A DNA stretch of 64,000 nt from Allonocardiopsis opalescens (GTDB lineage: Bacteria > Actinomycetota > Actinomycetes > Streptosporangiales > Streptosporangiaceae), in contig NZ_PVZC01000001.1 in NCBI RefSeq assembly GCF_003002095.1, positions 558,001 to 622,000 on the forward strand, read 5' to 3'. The translations under genes were made by a program, and so were the position numbers. This document shows, piece after piece, positions 1 through 7,808 of this stretch. The notes under the pieces are model-generated. The model was not told the origin of the DNA. It worked only from the letters and a program-made list of their open reading frames with translations, and made no database searches. Numbering within the stretch: the first letter of the stretch is position 1; each line of letters starts with the position of its first letter.

Positions 1-501
1 AACGGTACCGACGGCGGGGTGGAGGTGGCGGTGGACGCCTGCCACGCGGCGGCGGCCAGCCACACCTTCTTCGGTGTGACGGGGGACGGCCGCGCCGCGG
101 TGGTCACCACGGAGGGCAATGCGGACTGCCATGTGATCCTGCGGGGGGGCCGTCCGGGTCCGAACTACGGTGCGGAGCATGTGGCGGCGGCGCTGGGCGC
201 GATCGAGCGGGGCGGGCTGCCGCGGCGGGTGATGATCGACGCGAGCCACGGCAACAGCGGCAAGGACCATGTGCGGCAGGCGGTGGTGGCGGGTGAGATC
301 GGCGCGCAGGTGGCGGCGGGGCAGGCGGGCATCGTCGGGGTGATGCTGGAGAGCTTCATCGAGGCGGGCCGCCAGGAGCTGTCGGATCCGGCTTCGCTGA
401 CCTACGGGCAGAGTGTGACGGACGCGTGCATGAGCTGGGAGACGACCGTCGGGGTGCTGTCGGGGCTGGCCGAGGCGGTGCGGGAGCGCCGCAAGGGCTG
501 A
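1..501 (+). CDS. aroG: 3-deoxy-7-phosphoheptulonate synthase, class I (3' part only)
   Basis: The gene enters from the left edge in frame 1, and only its last 166 residues are present. Class I DAHP synthases condense phosphoenolpyruvate and erythrose 4-phosphate, the first step of the shikimate pathway. Family motifs visible are NGTDGG near the edge, GNADCHVILRGG, DASHGNSGK and a C-terminal GVMLES...SVTDACMSWE block that shapes the barrel end and metal site. The stop is TGA at 499-501. The paralogue name (aroF/aroG/aroH) cannot be decided from the fragment. It does not look functionally tied to the polysaccharide genes that follow. Confidence 0.93.
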   Translation, partial: NGTDGGVEVAVDACHAAAASHTFFGVTGDGRAAVVTTEGNADCHVILRGGRPGPNYGAEHVAAALGAIERGGLPRRVMIDASHGNSGKDHVRQAVVAGEIGAQVAAGQAGIVGVMLESFIEAGRQELSDPASLTYGQSVTDACMSWETTVGVLSGLAEAVRERRKG

Positions 502-786
502 GCCGGTGGCCGCGGGGTGGGGCCGCCGTGTGCGGGCGGCGGCCGCCACCCGGATCGTTTGGTCGCTGACGGTGATTCTCTCGCTACCGTCCGGATTCCT
601 CGGTTAGGATCGGGCCTGTCGAGCGGCCGGTCCCGCCGCCTCCCATTCTTCGTCGCCGGATCCCGGTTCTCCGCGCCTACGCGCGGGGAGCCCGCTGGTC
701 CGTGCCCGGATCCGGAGGGCGCCGGCCGCGGAGACCGCCCGGCGGCAGCGGCCGCCGGGCCGGGGAGCCGACCGACCGGGAGAGCC
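502..786. other. Intergenic stretch upstream of the sugar phosphotransferase
   Basis: These 285 bp hold no convincing gene. The reading frame of the next CDS stays open back to 517, but the upstream part is low-complexity Gly/Arg/Pro translation without family similarity, so it is treated as leader. A possible -10 (TAGGAT, 605-610) has no good -35 at the right distance. Confidence 0.4.
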
Positions 787-2244
787 GTGGCCGTCATCGA
801 GCAGCGCCGTGCCGGCGCACCGGCGCCGCCGGGGCCGCGCCGCGACTGGATGCGCGGGTACGTCCGCCGGCTGGTGGCCGCGGACTTCTGCTGCGGCGCG
901 GTGGCCGGGGTGTTCGCGCTGGATCTGCGCTTTGCGGACCTGCTGGCGCCGTTCGTGCTGCCGTATCTGCTGATCACGGTGGCGCTGCCCTTCGTGTGGG
1001 TGTCGGCGGCCGCGCTGGCGCGCTGCTACGAGCCGCGCTTCCTCGGGCTGGGCTCGGAGGAGTTCCGGCGGGTGTTCAGCGCGGGGCTGCTGCTGACGAC
1101 GGCGGTGGCGATCCTCGCCTATGCCACCAAGACGGATCTGGCGCGCGGGTACGTCGCCGTGGCGCTGCCGGGGATGACGCTGCTGACGCTGGCGGCCCGG
1201 TTCGCGCTGCGCAAGCGGCTGCACCGGCTGCGCCGGTCGGGCCGCTGCATGCGGCGGGTGGTGGCGGTGGGGCACCGCGACGCGGTGCGGGCGCTGCTGC
1301 GGCAGTTCCGGCGCGAGCGCCACCACGGCATGCAGGTGGTGGCGGCCTGCCTGCCGGCCGGGCAGGCCAATCCGGAGGTCGGCGATATCGACGGCTGCCC
1401 GGTGCTGGGTGATTTCGGCATGGTGACGGAGGCGGTGCGCCGGGCCGGTGCCGACACCGTCGCGGTGCTGGCCTGCCCGGAGCTGGACGGGACCGCGCTG
1501 CGCCGGCTCACCTGGCGGCTGGAGCGGACGGGTACCGAGCTGTGCGTGGCTCCGGCGCTGATGGAGGTGGCCGGGCCGCGCACCACGATCCGCCCGGTGG
1601 CGGGGCTGCCGCTGCTGCACGTGGAGCATCCGGAGTTGGCGGGGGCGCGCAAGCTGGTCAAGGAGGTGGTGGACCGGATCGCCGCGGTGGCGGCGCTGGC
1701 GCTGCTGGCGCCGCTGTTCGCGGTGATCGCGGTGCTGGTGCGGGCCGGGAGTCCGGGGCCGGCGTTCTTCCGGCAGGTGCGGGTGGGCAAGGACGGCCGA
1801 CTTTTCACACTGGTGAAGTTCCGTACGATGGTGGTCGGCGCGGAGACGCTCAAAGCCGAGCTGGCTCAGCGCAACGAGCACGACGGCGTGCTCTTCAAGA
1901 TCAGGCGGGACCCGCGGATCACCCCGGTCGGCGGCTGGCTGCGCCGCTACTCGCTGGACGAGCTTCCTCAGCTGTGCAATGTCGCACTCGGCCACATGTC
2001 GCTGGTCGGCCCGCGTCCGCCGCTGCCGGAGGAGGTGGCCCGCTACGGCGACGACGTGCGGCGCAGGTTGGTGGTGAAGCCGGGGCTGACCGGGCTGTGG
2101 CAGGTGAGCGGCCGCTCGGACCTGTCGTGGGAGGAATCGGTGCGGCTGGACCTGCGTTACGTCGAGAACTGGTCCCTCACCCTCGATCTGCAGATCCTGT
2201 GGAAGACCTGGTCGGCGGTGGCCCGCGGCTCGGGCGCCTACTGA
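787..2244 (+). CDS. Exopolysaccharide polyprenyl glycosylphosphotransferase (WbaP/CpsE type)
   Basis: A 485-residue membrane enzyme expected to start repeat-unit assembly by moving a sugar-1-phosphate onto undecaprenyl phosphate at the inner membrane face. The N-terminal third has four hydrophobic segments, followed by a soluble CoA-binding-like Rossmann region, a further membrane hairpin (AALALLAPLFAVIAVLV) and the C-terminal bacterial sugar transferase domain with SPGPAFFRQVRVG, LVKFRTM, RYSLDELPQ and VGPRPPLPEE. GTG 787 is chosen because GGGAG lies just upstream and family similarity begins here; the open frame runs back to 517. cysQ, cysD and cysN follow on the same strand, linking chain initiation to sulfate activation. 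Confidence 0.9.
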   Translation: MAVIEQRRAGAPAPPGPRRDWMRGYVRRLVAADFCCGAVAGVFALDLRFADLLAPFVLPYLLITVALPFVWVSAAALARCYEPRFLGLGSEEFRRVFSAGLLLTTAVAILAYATKTDLARGYVAVALPGMTLLTLAARFALRKRLHRLRRSGRCMRRVVAVGHRDAVRALLRQFRRERHHGMQVVAACLPAGQANPEVGDIDGCPVLGDFGMVTEAVRRAGADTVAVLACPELDGTALRRLTWRLERTGTELCVAPALMEVAGPRTTIRPVAGLPLLHVEHPELAGARKLVKEVVDRIAAVAALALLAPLFAVIAVLVRAGSPGPAFFRQVRVGKDGRLFTLVKFRTMVVGAETLKAELAQRNEHDGVLFKIRRDPRITPVGGWLRRYSLDELPQLCNVALGHMSLVGPRPPLPEEVARYGDDVRRRLVVKPGLTGLWQVSGRSDLSWEESVRLDLRYVENWSLTLDLQILWKTWSAVARGSGAY

Positions 2245-2312
2245 CCGCGGCGCCGGCCCGTCCGGTCCGCACCGACACGATGCGGCGCCTCGGCGCTTGG
2301 GATGGAGCACGG

Positions 2313-3143
2313 ATGGCGGAAGGCGCGGAGGGCGCGGTCGCCCCGGCGGCCGGTGTCGACGGAGGGCCCTCGGACGACCGGGTGGCCGGGGAGCTGGCCG
2401 AGCGGGCGGGAGAGCTGCTGCTGGCGCTGCGCGCCGAGCTGGGCCACGGCGACGCGGCGGCGCTGCGCGACGCGGGCGACCGGCGCTCGCACCTGTTCAT
2501 CACCGGGGAGCTGGCGCGGCTGCGCCCCGGCGACGCGGTGCTGTCGGAGGAGGGGACCGACGACCCCGCCCGGCTGCGGGCCGAGCGGGTCTGGATCGTG
2601 GACCCGCTGGACGGCACCCGCGAGTACGGGGAGGAGGGGCGCGAGGACTGGGCGGTGCACGTGGCGCTGTGGGAGCGCGGCGCGCTGTCGGCGGGCGCGG
2701 TGGCGCTGCCCGCGCAGGGCGTGACCCTCACCGCCGGCGCCCCGCCGCCTCCGTCGGGCCCTGCGGGGGCACCGGTCCGGATCGCGGTGAGCCGCAGCCG
2801 GCCGCCGGCGCTGGTGGACGCCGTCTGCCGGGAGCTGGGCGCGGTCGCGGTGCCGATCGGCTCGGCCGGAGCCAAGATCGCCGCGGTGGTGCGTGGCAGT
2901 GTGGACGCCTACCTGCACGCGGGCGGGCAGTACGAGTGGGACAGCGCCGCGCCGGTCGCCGTCGCGCGGGCCGCGGGGCTGCACTGCTCGCGGATCGACG
3001 GCTCCGAGCTGACCTACAACCAGGCCGATGTGCGGCTGCCCGATATCCTGGTGTGTCGGCCGGAGCTCGCCGGTCCGCTGCTTCAGGCGGTCGCCGGCGC
3101 CCCTGCCCCCCGTCCGACCGAGACCCGGGACGCGATCCGATGA
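2313..3143 (+). CDS. cysQ: 3'(2'),5'-bisphosphate nucleotidase, CysQ family
   Basis: A 276-residue member of the inositol monophosphatase fold. CysQ proteins dephosphorylate 3'-phosphoadenosine 5'-phosphate (PAP), the inhibitory by-product of sulfotransferases and PAPS reductase. The metal-site motifs are present: SEEG, the DPLDGT signature, and WDSAAPVAVARAAG near the C-terminus. ATG 2313 has GGAG five bases upstream. The TGA stop overlaps the cysD start as ATGA at 3140-3143, implying translational coupling. Coupling to ATP sulfurylase, with three sulfotransferases nearby, argues for PAP recycling rather than inositol phosphate turnover. Confidence 0.9.
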   Translation: MAEGAEGAVAPAAGVDGGPSDDRVAGELAERAGELLLALRAELGHGDAAALRDAGDRRSHLFITGELARLRPGDAVLSEEGTDDPARLRAERVWIVDPLDGTREYGEEGREDWAVHVALWERGALSAGAVALPAQGVTLTAGAPPPPSGPAGAPVRIAVSRSRPPALVDAVCRELGAVAVPIGSAGAKIAAVVRGSVDAYLHAGGQYEWDSAAPVAVARAAGLHCSRIDGSELTYNQADVRLPDILVCRPELAGPLLQAVAGAPAPRPTETRDAIR

Positions 3144-4054
3144 TCCGAAGTGACTACCAGCTCTCCCAGCTCGACGTGCTGGAGAGCGAGGCGATCCACG
3201 TCATGCGCGAGGTGGCCGCGGAGTTCGAGCGGCCCGTCCTGCTGTTCTCCGGCGGCAAGGACTCCATCGTGATGCTGCGGCTGGCCGAGAAGGCCTTCTG
3301 GCCGGCCCGCATCCCCTTCCCGGTGATGCACGTCGACACCGGCCACAACTTCCCCGAGGTGATCGAGTTCCGCGACCGCCGCGTCGCCGAGCTGGGGGTG
3401 CGGCTGGTGGTGGCGTCGGTGCAGGAGCAGATCGACGCCGGGCGCGTCACCGAGCCGACGGGCCGCTGGGCCAGCCGCAACCAGATCCAGACGCCCGCGC
3501 TGCTGGACGCGATCGAGGAGCACCGCTTCGACGCGGCCTTCGGCGGTGCGCGGCGCGACGAGGAGAAGGCGCGGGCGAAGGAGCGGATGTTCTCCTTCCG
3601 CGACGAGTTCGGCCAGTGGGACCCCAAGAACCAGCGGCCCGAGCTGTGGAACCTGTACAACACCAGGATCGGGCGGGGCGAGCACATCCGGGTCTTCCCG
3701 CTGTCGAACTGGACCGAGCTGGACGTGTGGGACTACATCCGGCGCGAGGGCCTGGAGATCCCGTCCATCTACTTCGCGCACGAGCGCACCGTGTTCGAGC
3801 GGGACGGCATCCTGCTGGCCGACAGCCCGTTCGTGCACCGCGACGACGACGAGGCGCTGTTCGCCGCCACGGTGCGCTACCGCACGGTCGGCGATATGAG
3901 CTGCACCGGCGCGGTGAAGTCGGCGGCGGTCACGATCGACGAGGTGATGGCGGAGATCGCCGCGACCCGGATCACCGAGCGCGGGCAGACCCGTGCCGAC
4001 GACCGGGCCAGCGAGGCCGCCATGGAGGACCGCAAGCGCGAGGGGTACTTCTAG
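3140..4054 (+). CDS. cysD: Sulfate adenylyltransferase small subunit
   Basis: A 304-residue PAPS-reductase-fold (PP-loop) ATP pyrophosphatase that adenylates sulfate to APS with CysN. The PP-loop LFSGGKDS sits near residue 34, followed by family blocks HVDTGHNFPEVIEFRD, FGGARRDEEKARAKER, NLYNTRIGRGEHIRVFPLSNWTE (read in pieces) and the C-terminal RYRTVGDMSCTGAV. Length and order match CysD throughout. It overlaps cysQ by four bases, and cysN begins two bases after its stop, so the three form one unit. Confidence 0.97.
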   Translation: MIRSDYQLSQLDVLESEAIHVMREVAAEFERPVLLFSGGKDSIVMLRLAEKAFWPARIPFPVMHVDTGHNFPEVIEFRDRRVAELGVRLVVASVQEQIDAGRVTEPTGRWASRNQIQTPALLDAIEEHRFDAAFGGARRDEEKARAKERMFSFRDEFGQWDPKNQRPELWNLYNTRIGRGEHIRVFPLSNWTELDVWDYIRREGLEIPSIYFAHERTVFERDGILLADSPFVHRDDDEALFAATVRYRTVGDMSCTGAVKSAAVTIDEVMAEIAATRITERGQTRADDRASEAAMEDRKREGYF

Positions 4055-4056
4055 CA

Positions 4057-5355
4057 GTGGACAGCGAACGATTCGGCTCCGTGGTGGGCGACGGCATGGA
4101 CATCCTGCGCTTCGCCACCGCGGGTTCGGTGGACGACGGCAAGAGCACCCTGATCGGGCGGCTGCTCTACGACTCCAAGTCGATCTTCGAGGACCAGTTG
4201 GAGGCGGTGGAGCGCACCAGCAGGGACCGGGGCGAGGAGACGAACCTGGCGCTGCTCACCGACGGCCTGCGCGCCGAGCGGGAGCAGGGCATCACCATCG
4301 ACGTGGCGTACCGCTACTTCGCCACCCCCAAGCGCAAGTTCATCATCGCCGACACCCCCGGCCACATCCAGTACACCCGGAACATGGTCACCGGCGCCTC
4401 CACCGCCGACCTGGCGATCATCCTGGTGGACGCGCGCAAGGGGCTGCAGGAGCAGAGCCTGCGGCACGCCTTCCTGACGACCCTGCTGCAGGTGCCGCAC
4501 CTGGTGCTCGCGGTGAACAAGATGGACCTGGTCGACTACGACCCGGCCGTGTTCGAGCGGATCAAGGCGGAGTTCGCCGCCTTCGCCGCCAAGCTCGACA
4601 CCCGCGACCTCGCGTTCGTGCCGATCTCGGCGCTGCACGGCGACAACGTCGTGGAGCGCTCGGTGAACATGCCCTGGTACGAGGGCGCGTCGCTGCTGCA
4701 CCACCTGGAGAACGTGCACATCGCCTCCGACCGCAACCTGATCGACGTGCGCTTCCCGGTCCAGTACGTCATCCGGCCGCAGCGGGCGACCGACCCGGAG
4801 TTCCACGACTACCGCGGCTACGCCGGGCAGGTGGCCGGCGGCGTGCTCAAGCCGGGCGACGAGGTCCTGCACCTGCCGTCCGGGCTGACCACCCGGATCG
4901 CGAAGGTGCTGACCGCCGACGGCCCGGTGGCGCAGGCCTTCCCGCCGATGTCGGTCACCCTGCTGCTGGAGGACGAGATCGACATCTCCCGCGGCGACAT
5001 GATCTGCCGTCCCAACAACCAGCCGGCCACCACCCAGGACCTCGACGCGATGGTGTGCTGGATGACCGACGCCCGCCCGCTCACCCCCCGCAGCCGTCTG
5101 CTGGTCAAGCACACCACCCGCACCGCCAAGGCGATGGTCCGCGAGCTGCACTACCGCATCGACGTCAACACCCTGCACCGCGACGAGGCCGCCGACCGCC
5201 TCGGCCTGAACGAGATCGGCCGCGTCACCCTGCGCGTCACCCAGCCCCTCTTCGCCGACGAGTACAAGCGCAACCGGCTCACCGGCGGCTTCATCCTCAT
5301 CGACGAGGCGACGCACGCCACCGTCGGCGCGGGGATGATCACCCGCACCGGCTAG
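4057..5355 (+). CDS. cysN: Sulfate adenylyltransferase large (GTPase) subunit
   Basis: A 432-residue EF-Tu-like GTPase that drives ATP sulfurylase (CysD) by GTP hydrolysis. G1 is GSVDDGKST, G3 is DTPGH and G4 is NKMD; the beta-barrel domains follow. GTG 4057 lies just after the cysD stop; an in-frame ATG at 4096 is an alternative. It ends after domain III without a C-terminal APS kinase domain, unlike CysNC fusions. The kinase is a separate gene at 22937-24433. A hairpin follows directly. Confidence 0.95.
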   Translation: MDSERFGSVVGDGMDILRFATAGSVDDGKSTLIGRLLYDSKSIFEDQLEAVERTSRDRGEETNLALLTDGLRAEREQGITIDVAYRYFATPKRKFIIADTPGHIQYTRNMVTGASTADLAIILVDARKGLQEQSLRHAFLTTLLQVPHLVLAVNKMDLVDYDPAVFERIKAEFAAFAAKLDTRDLAFVPISALHGDNVVERSVNMPWYEGASLLHHLENVHIASDRNLIDVRFPVQYVIRPQRATDPEFHDYRGYAGQVAGGVLKPGDEVLHLPSGLTTRIAKVLTADGPVAQAFPPMSVTLLLEDEIDISRGDMICRPNNQPATTQDLDAMVCWMTDARPLTPRSRLLVKHTTRTAKAMVRELHYRIDVNTLHRDEAADRLGLNEIGRVTLRVTQPLFADEYKRNRLTGGFILIDEATHATVGAGMITRTG

Positions 5356-5363
5356 CGGCGGGC

Positions 5364-5395
5364 CCGGGCCCCGTCCGCGGCCGGGCGGGGCCCGG
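5364..5395. terminator. Hairpin between convergent cysN and SUKH gene
   Basis: A perfect inverted repeat of CCGGGCCCC (5364-5372) and GGGGCCCGG (5387-5395) with a 14-base loop lies in the 43-bp gap between the two convergent stops. It could end transcription in both directions. There is no U-tract, as is usual in this GC range. Confidence 0.55.
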
Positions 5396-5398
5396 CGC

Positions 5399-5881
5399 TC
5401 AGCCGCCCCGGCGGGCGCGGGCGCGGCGGTCGAGTTCGCGTAGCACCTCGGCGTCACGTCGGAGCAGGTCGGCCATTGTGGCGGCGTCGGCGACGGGCGC
5501 CGGGTCGCCCTCGGTGTGGATCCACACGCGGGGGTCGCCGGCCTCGAAGAAGTAGAAGACGTAGCCCTGGTGGTGGCCGATGAAGAAGCGGCCCTCGGTC
5601 CTGAGTTCCGGCATGTCGGTCTCGGCCGCCTCCCGCGCCGCCTCCTGGGCCTCCAGGCAGACCGGGTAGAACAGGTCCGATCCGCGGAAGACCCGGTCGG
5701 CGCCGCGCCCGGCCCGCCGCAGGAAGTCGGCGTAGTCCGGGGGCGGGCTGACCGAGGGCTCGGTGGCGAGCACCGCCGCCACCTCGTCGTCCGTGCAGCC
5801 GCGCACGCCCTCGGCCTTGATCAGGCCCTCGCCGATCAGCGCGTCGAAGAGCGCGTCGATCTCGGTACCGCTGCCGCCCAT
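5399..5881 (-). CDS. SMI1/KNR4 (SUKH) family protein, likely immunity protein
   Basis: A 160-residue SUKH-fold protein. SUKH proteins are widespread immunity proteins against contact-dependent and other polymorphic toxins. The sequence has the proline-rich PPPDYADFLRRAGRGAD motif and GRFFIGHHQGYVFYFF typical of the fold. It is a paralogue of the protein at 6569-7051: both share EGVRGCT-DEVA, DLFYP/SIFYPE and FFIGHHQG. ATG 5881 has GAGGA eight bases upstream; the GTG at 5896 lies upstream of that site and is less likely. It is the last gene of a - strand run that starts with the toxin at 9879. Confidence 0.75.
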   Translation of the reverse strand: MGGSGTEIDALFDALIGEGLIKAEGVRGCTDDEVAAVLATEPSVSPPPDYADFLRRAGRGADRVFRGSDLFYPVCLEAQEAAREAAETDMPELRTEGRFFIGHHQGYVFYFFEAGDPRVWIHTEGDPAPVADAATMADLLRRDAEVLRELDRRARARRGG

Positions 5882-5890
5882 GCGGGTCGT

Positions 5891-5953
5891 CCTCACTGGG
5901 AGATCCGGACACTTCTGCCGTGGTTGGGACCCGTCGGCCCTTCCGCCGGTTCC
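5891..5953. repeat. Duplicated leader segment, copy 1
   Basis: This leader resembles 7059-7117 upstream of the paralogous SUKH gene. Shared pieces in the same order are CCTCA, GGAG-TCCGG, CTGCCGTGG, GACCCGTCG and CGCCGGTTC, with small gaps. Duplication therefore covered the 5' flank as well as the coding region. Confidence 0.65.
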
Positions 5954-6052
5954 CGCCGCCGAGCGGTGGTCACGCTTCGCCAGGATGTCGCGCGCCCCAT
6001 GCCTTCGTCGCCGTTACCGGCCGGATGCGGTGGTCGTCCCGTACCCACAGCG

Positions 6053-6565
6053 TCATTCCGGTTGTATGCGACCGCTCCGGCCCAGCCAGTCGGCGAGTTG
6101 CGGCACGAGCGCGGCCGGAGGGTGGAGCCGGGCGGCGGAGACGGCGAAGTCGTGGGCGAGCGCGGTGAGCATGTCCTCCAGCTCGCTGCCGTGAGCGGTC
6201 TCGACCTCGGGGTCGGGCCGCCACGCCGTCCTCGACCCGCAGCGGATCAGGGTCGTGTCACCGTTCGGTGTGAACTCCAGCGTGCGCTCGATGCCCTGGC
6301 CGTAGAAGTCGAGCGAGCCGGCACGTCGCTCGCGCAAGGACGAGAGCAGATCGGGAAGCTGCTCGATCACGGCCGACAAGTCGTAGGCCACATCGACCGG
6401 CCAGTGCGGTTCCCCGAAGCCGCCGACGTGGAAAGCGCAGTCGGTCTCCGCCAGCAGTTCGCAGTACCGCATCACGGCTGTGGCGAAATCGGCGTCCTCC
6501 GGTGGCACGACCGTCGGCGGCTCGGGCCACTGGGACGGCGGCCGCAGCGCGATGGCGAAACCCAC
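6053..6565 (-). CDS. Uncharacterised 170-residue protein in the immunity array
   Basis: I do not recognise a family. The protein is acidic, soluble-looking, without signal peptide or membrane segment. It has an N-terminal proline-rich stretch and a mixed alpha/beta pattern (FHVGGFGEPHWPVDVAYDL, LDFYGQGIERTLEF). The GTG start lies three bases after the SUKH stop at 6569, so it is probably co-translated with that gene. Small proteins in this position behind a Hint toxin are often immunity proteins; that role is inferred from context only. Confidence 0.6.
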   Translation of the reverse strand: MGFAIALRPPSQWPEPPTVVPPEDADFATAVMRYCELLAETDCAFHVGGFGEPHWPVDVAYDLSAVIEQLPDLLSSLRERRAGSLDFYGQGIERTLEFTPNGDTTLIRCGSRTAWRPDPEVETAHGSELEDMLTALAHDFAVSAARLHPPAALVPQLADWLGRSGRIQPE

Positions 6566-6568
6566 GTG

Positions 6569-7051
6569 CTATGACCGCCGGCGATCCCGGGCCGCGCGTT
6601 CCCTCTCCCGGAGGGACTCCACGTCCATCCGCAGCAGGCCGCTCATGGAGTCCGACTCGACCACGGACCGGTCCTTGCCCTCCACATAGGCCCAAGGGCG
6701 GGGATCGTCCTTCTCGAAGAAGTGGTGGATGTCGCCCTGGTGGTGGCCGATGAAGAAGCGGTCGCGCACCCGGAAGTCCGGAACGTCCACCTCGGCGAGT
6801 TCGATCGCGCCGTCATGTGCTTCCAGAGACTCCGGATAGAAGATGCTCGTGCCGCGCAAGACGCGTCCGGCCCCGCGTCCAGGCCGCCGCAGGAAGTCGA
6901 TGTACTCCTGGGGCGGATCGACGGACGGATTGGTGGCGAGCATCCGAGCCACCTCATCACCCGTGCAGCCGCGTACTCCCTCGGCGCTGATCAGGCCTCC
7001 CGCGACCAGCACGTCCATCAGCTCGTCGACCGCGGTGCTGCTCGTGCTCAT
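6569..7051 (-). CDS. SMI1/KNR4 (SUKH) family protein, likely immunity protein
   Basis: A 160-residue SUKH protein with PPQEYIDFLRRPGRGAG, GTSIFYPESLEAHD and DRFFIGHHQGDIHHFF. It is clearly paralogous to the gene at 5399-5881 but differs in the C-terminal half, as expected for immunity proteins with different partners. ATG 7051 has GAGGA six bases upstream. It sits between the pentapeptide protein gene and the unknown 170-residue protein, all on the - strand behind the toxin. Confidence 0.75.
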   Translation of the reverse strand: MSTSSTAVDELMDVLVAGGLISAEGVRGCTGDEVARMLATNPSVDPPQEYIDFLRRPGRGAGRVLRGTSIFYPESLEAHDGAIELAEVDVPDFRVRDRFFIGHHQGDIHHFFEKDDPRPWAYVEGKDRSVVESDSMSGLLRMDVESLRERERAARDRRRS

Positions 7052-7058
7052 GGGGCAT

Positions 7059-7117
7059 CCTCATGTGGAGTCCGGGACCCTGCCGTGGATTCGACCCGTC
7101 GACCGCTTCGCCGGTTC
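7059..7117. repeat. Duplicated leader segment, copy 2
   Basis: Partner of 5891-5953. It contains the SUKH ribosome-binding site and about 45 bases further upstream that match the other copy in the same order. Confidence 0.65.
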
Positions 7118-7127
7118 TGTCCGGCGG

Positions 7128-7808
7128 TCACCGCTCGACGTGCACCTCTGGGGCGCCCCGGTCGCGGAACCAGTCCGCCAGCCGGTCGCCCTCCAGGAGT
7201 TGCGGGCCGTCCTCGTCGTTCTCGCCGATGTCGACCGGGCCGAGGATGTGGCCCCGGGCTCCGTCGAGGCGGGATCCGGCCAGCCGGGCGCGGGACAGGA
7301 CGGTTCGGCCGCCGCCGCCCGGAGGACCGAAGCCGGCGTCGCGCAGGTCGGCGCCGCGCAGGTCGCAGCGGGACAGGTGCGCCCCGTTGAGCCGTGCGCG
7401 GCGCAGGTCGGCGCCGCGGAGGTCGGAGCCGCCCATCCGCGCGCCCAGGAGGTCGGCCCGGGCGAACACGGCGGACCGGGCCGAGCAGTCCCGCGCCTCG
7501 GTCTTGACCAGCCGCGCCCCGGTGAGGTCCGCTCCGTCGAGCAGTGCTCCGGTCAGCTCCGTCTTGGTGAGGTCGGTGTGGGCCATCCGGACGCCGGTGA
7601 GGTCGGTGTGCCACAGGCGCAGCCAGGCCAGGTCCATACCGCTGAGGTCGGCGTCGCGGAGCACCAGCTCAGGATGGCCGACGAGTTCGCGACCCGTGCG
7701 GCCGCCGCTCGTCCGCCATTCCAGGTGCGCGCGGAGCGCGTCGGCGCCGTCCGCGTCGGCCGGCCAGCGCCGCGGCTCGACCACGGCGGCCGCTCCGGGC
7801 TCAGACAT
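7128..7808 (-). CDS. Pentapeptide-repeat protein, candidate immunity protein
   Basis: A 226-residue protein whose middle consists of consecutive A(D/N)Lxx-type pentapeptides (ADLSG, TDLTG, ADLTG, ADLLG, SDLRG, ADLRR, CDLRG, ADLRD), predicted to form a right-handed quadrilateral beta-helix. The last 40 residues leave the repeat and are acidic. ATG 7808 lies inside the last codons of the toxin gene, an 8-base overlap that forces co-expression with the toxin. That coupling makes it the most likely cognate immunity factor. Mimicry of DNA, as in other pentapeptide proteins, would suit a nuclease tip, but this is inference. Confidence 0.75.
   Translation of the reverse strand: MSEPGAAAVVEPRRWPADADGADALRAHLEWRTSGGRTGRELVGHPELVLRDADLSGMDLAWLRLWHTDLTGVRMAHTDLTKTELTGALLDGADLTGARLVKTEARDCSARSAVFARADLLGARMGGSDLRGADLRRARLNGAHLSRCDLRGADLRDAGFGPPGGGGRTVLSRARLAGSRLDGARGHILGPVDIGENDEDGPQLLEGDRLADWFRDRGAPEVHVER

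Noticed and set aside
517-786. N-terminal extension of the sugar phosphotransferase
   Set aside because: The added 90 residues lack any resemblance to the family; GTG 787 has a ribosome-binding site and begins before the first membrane segment.
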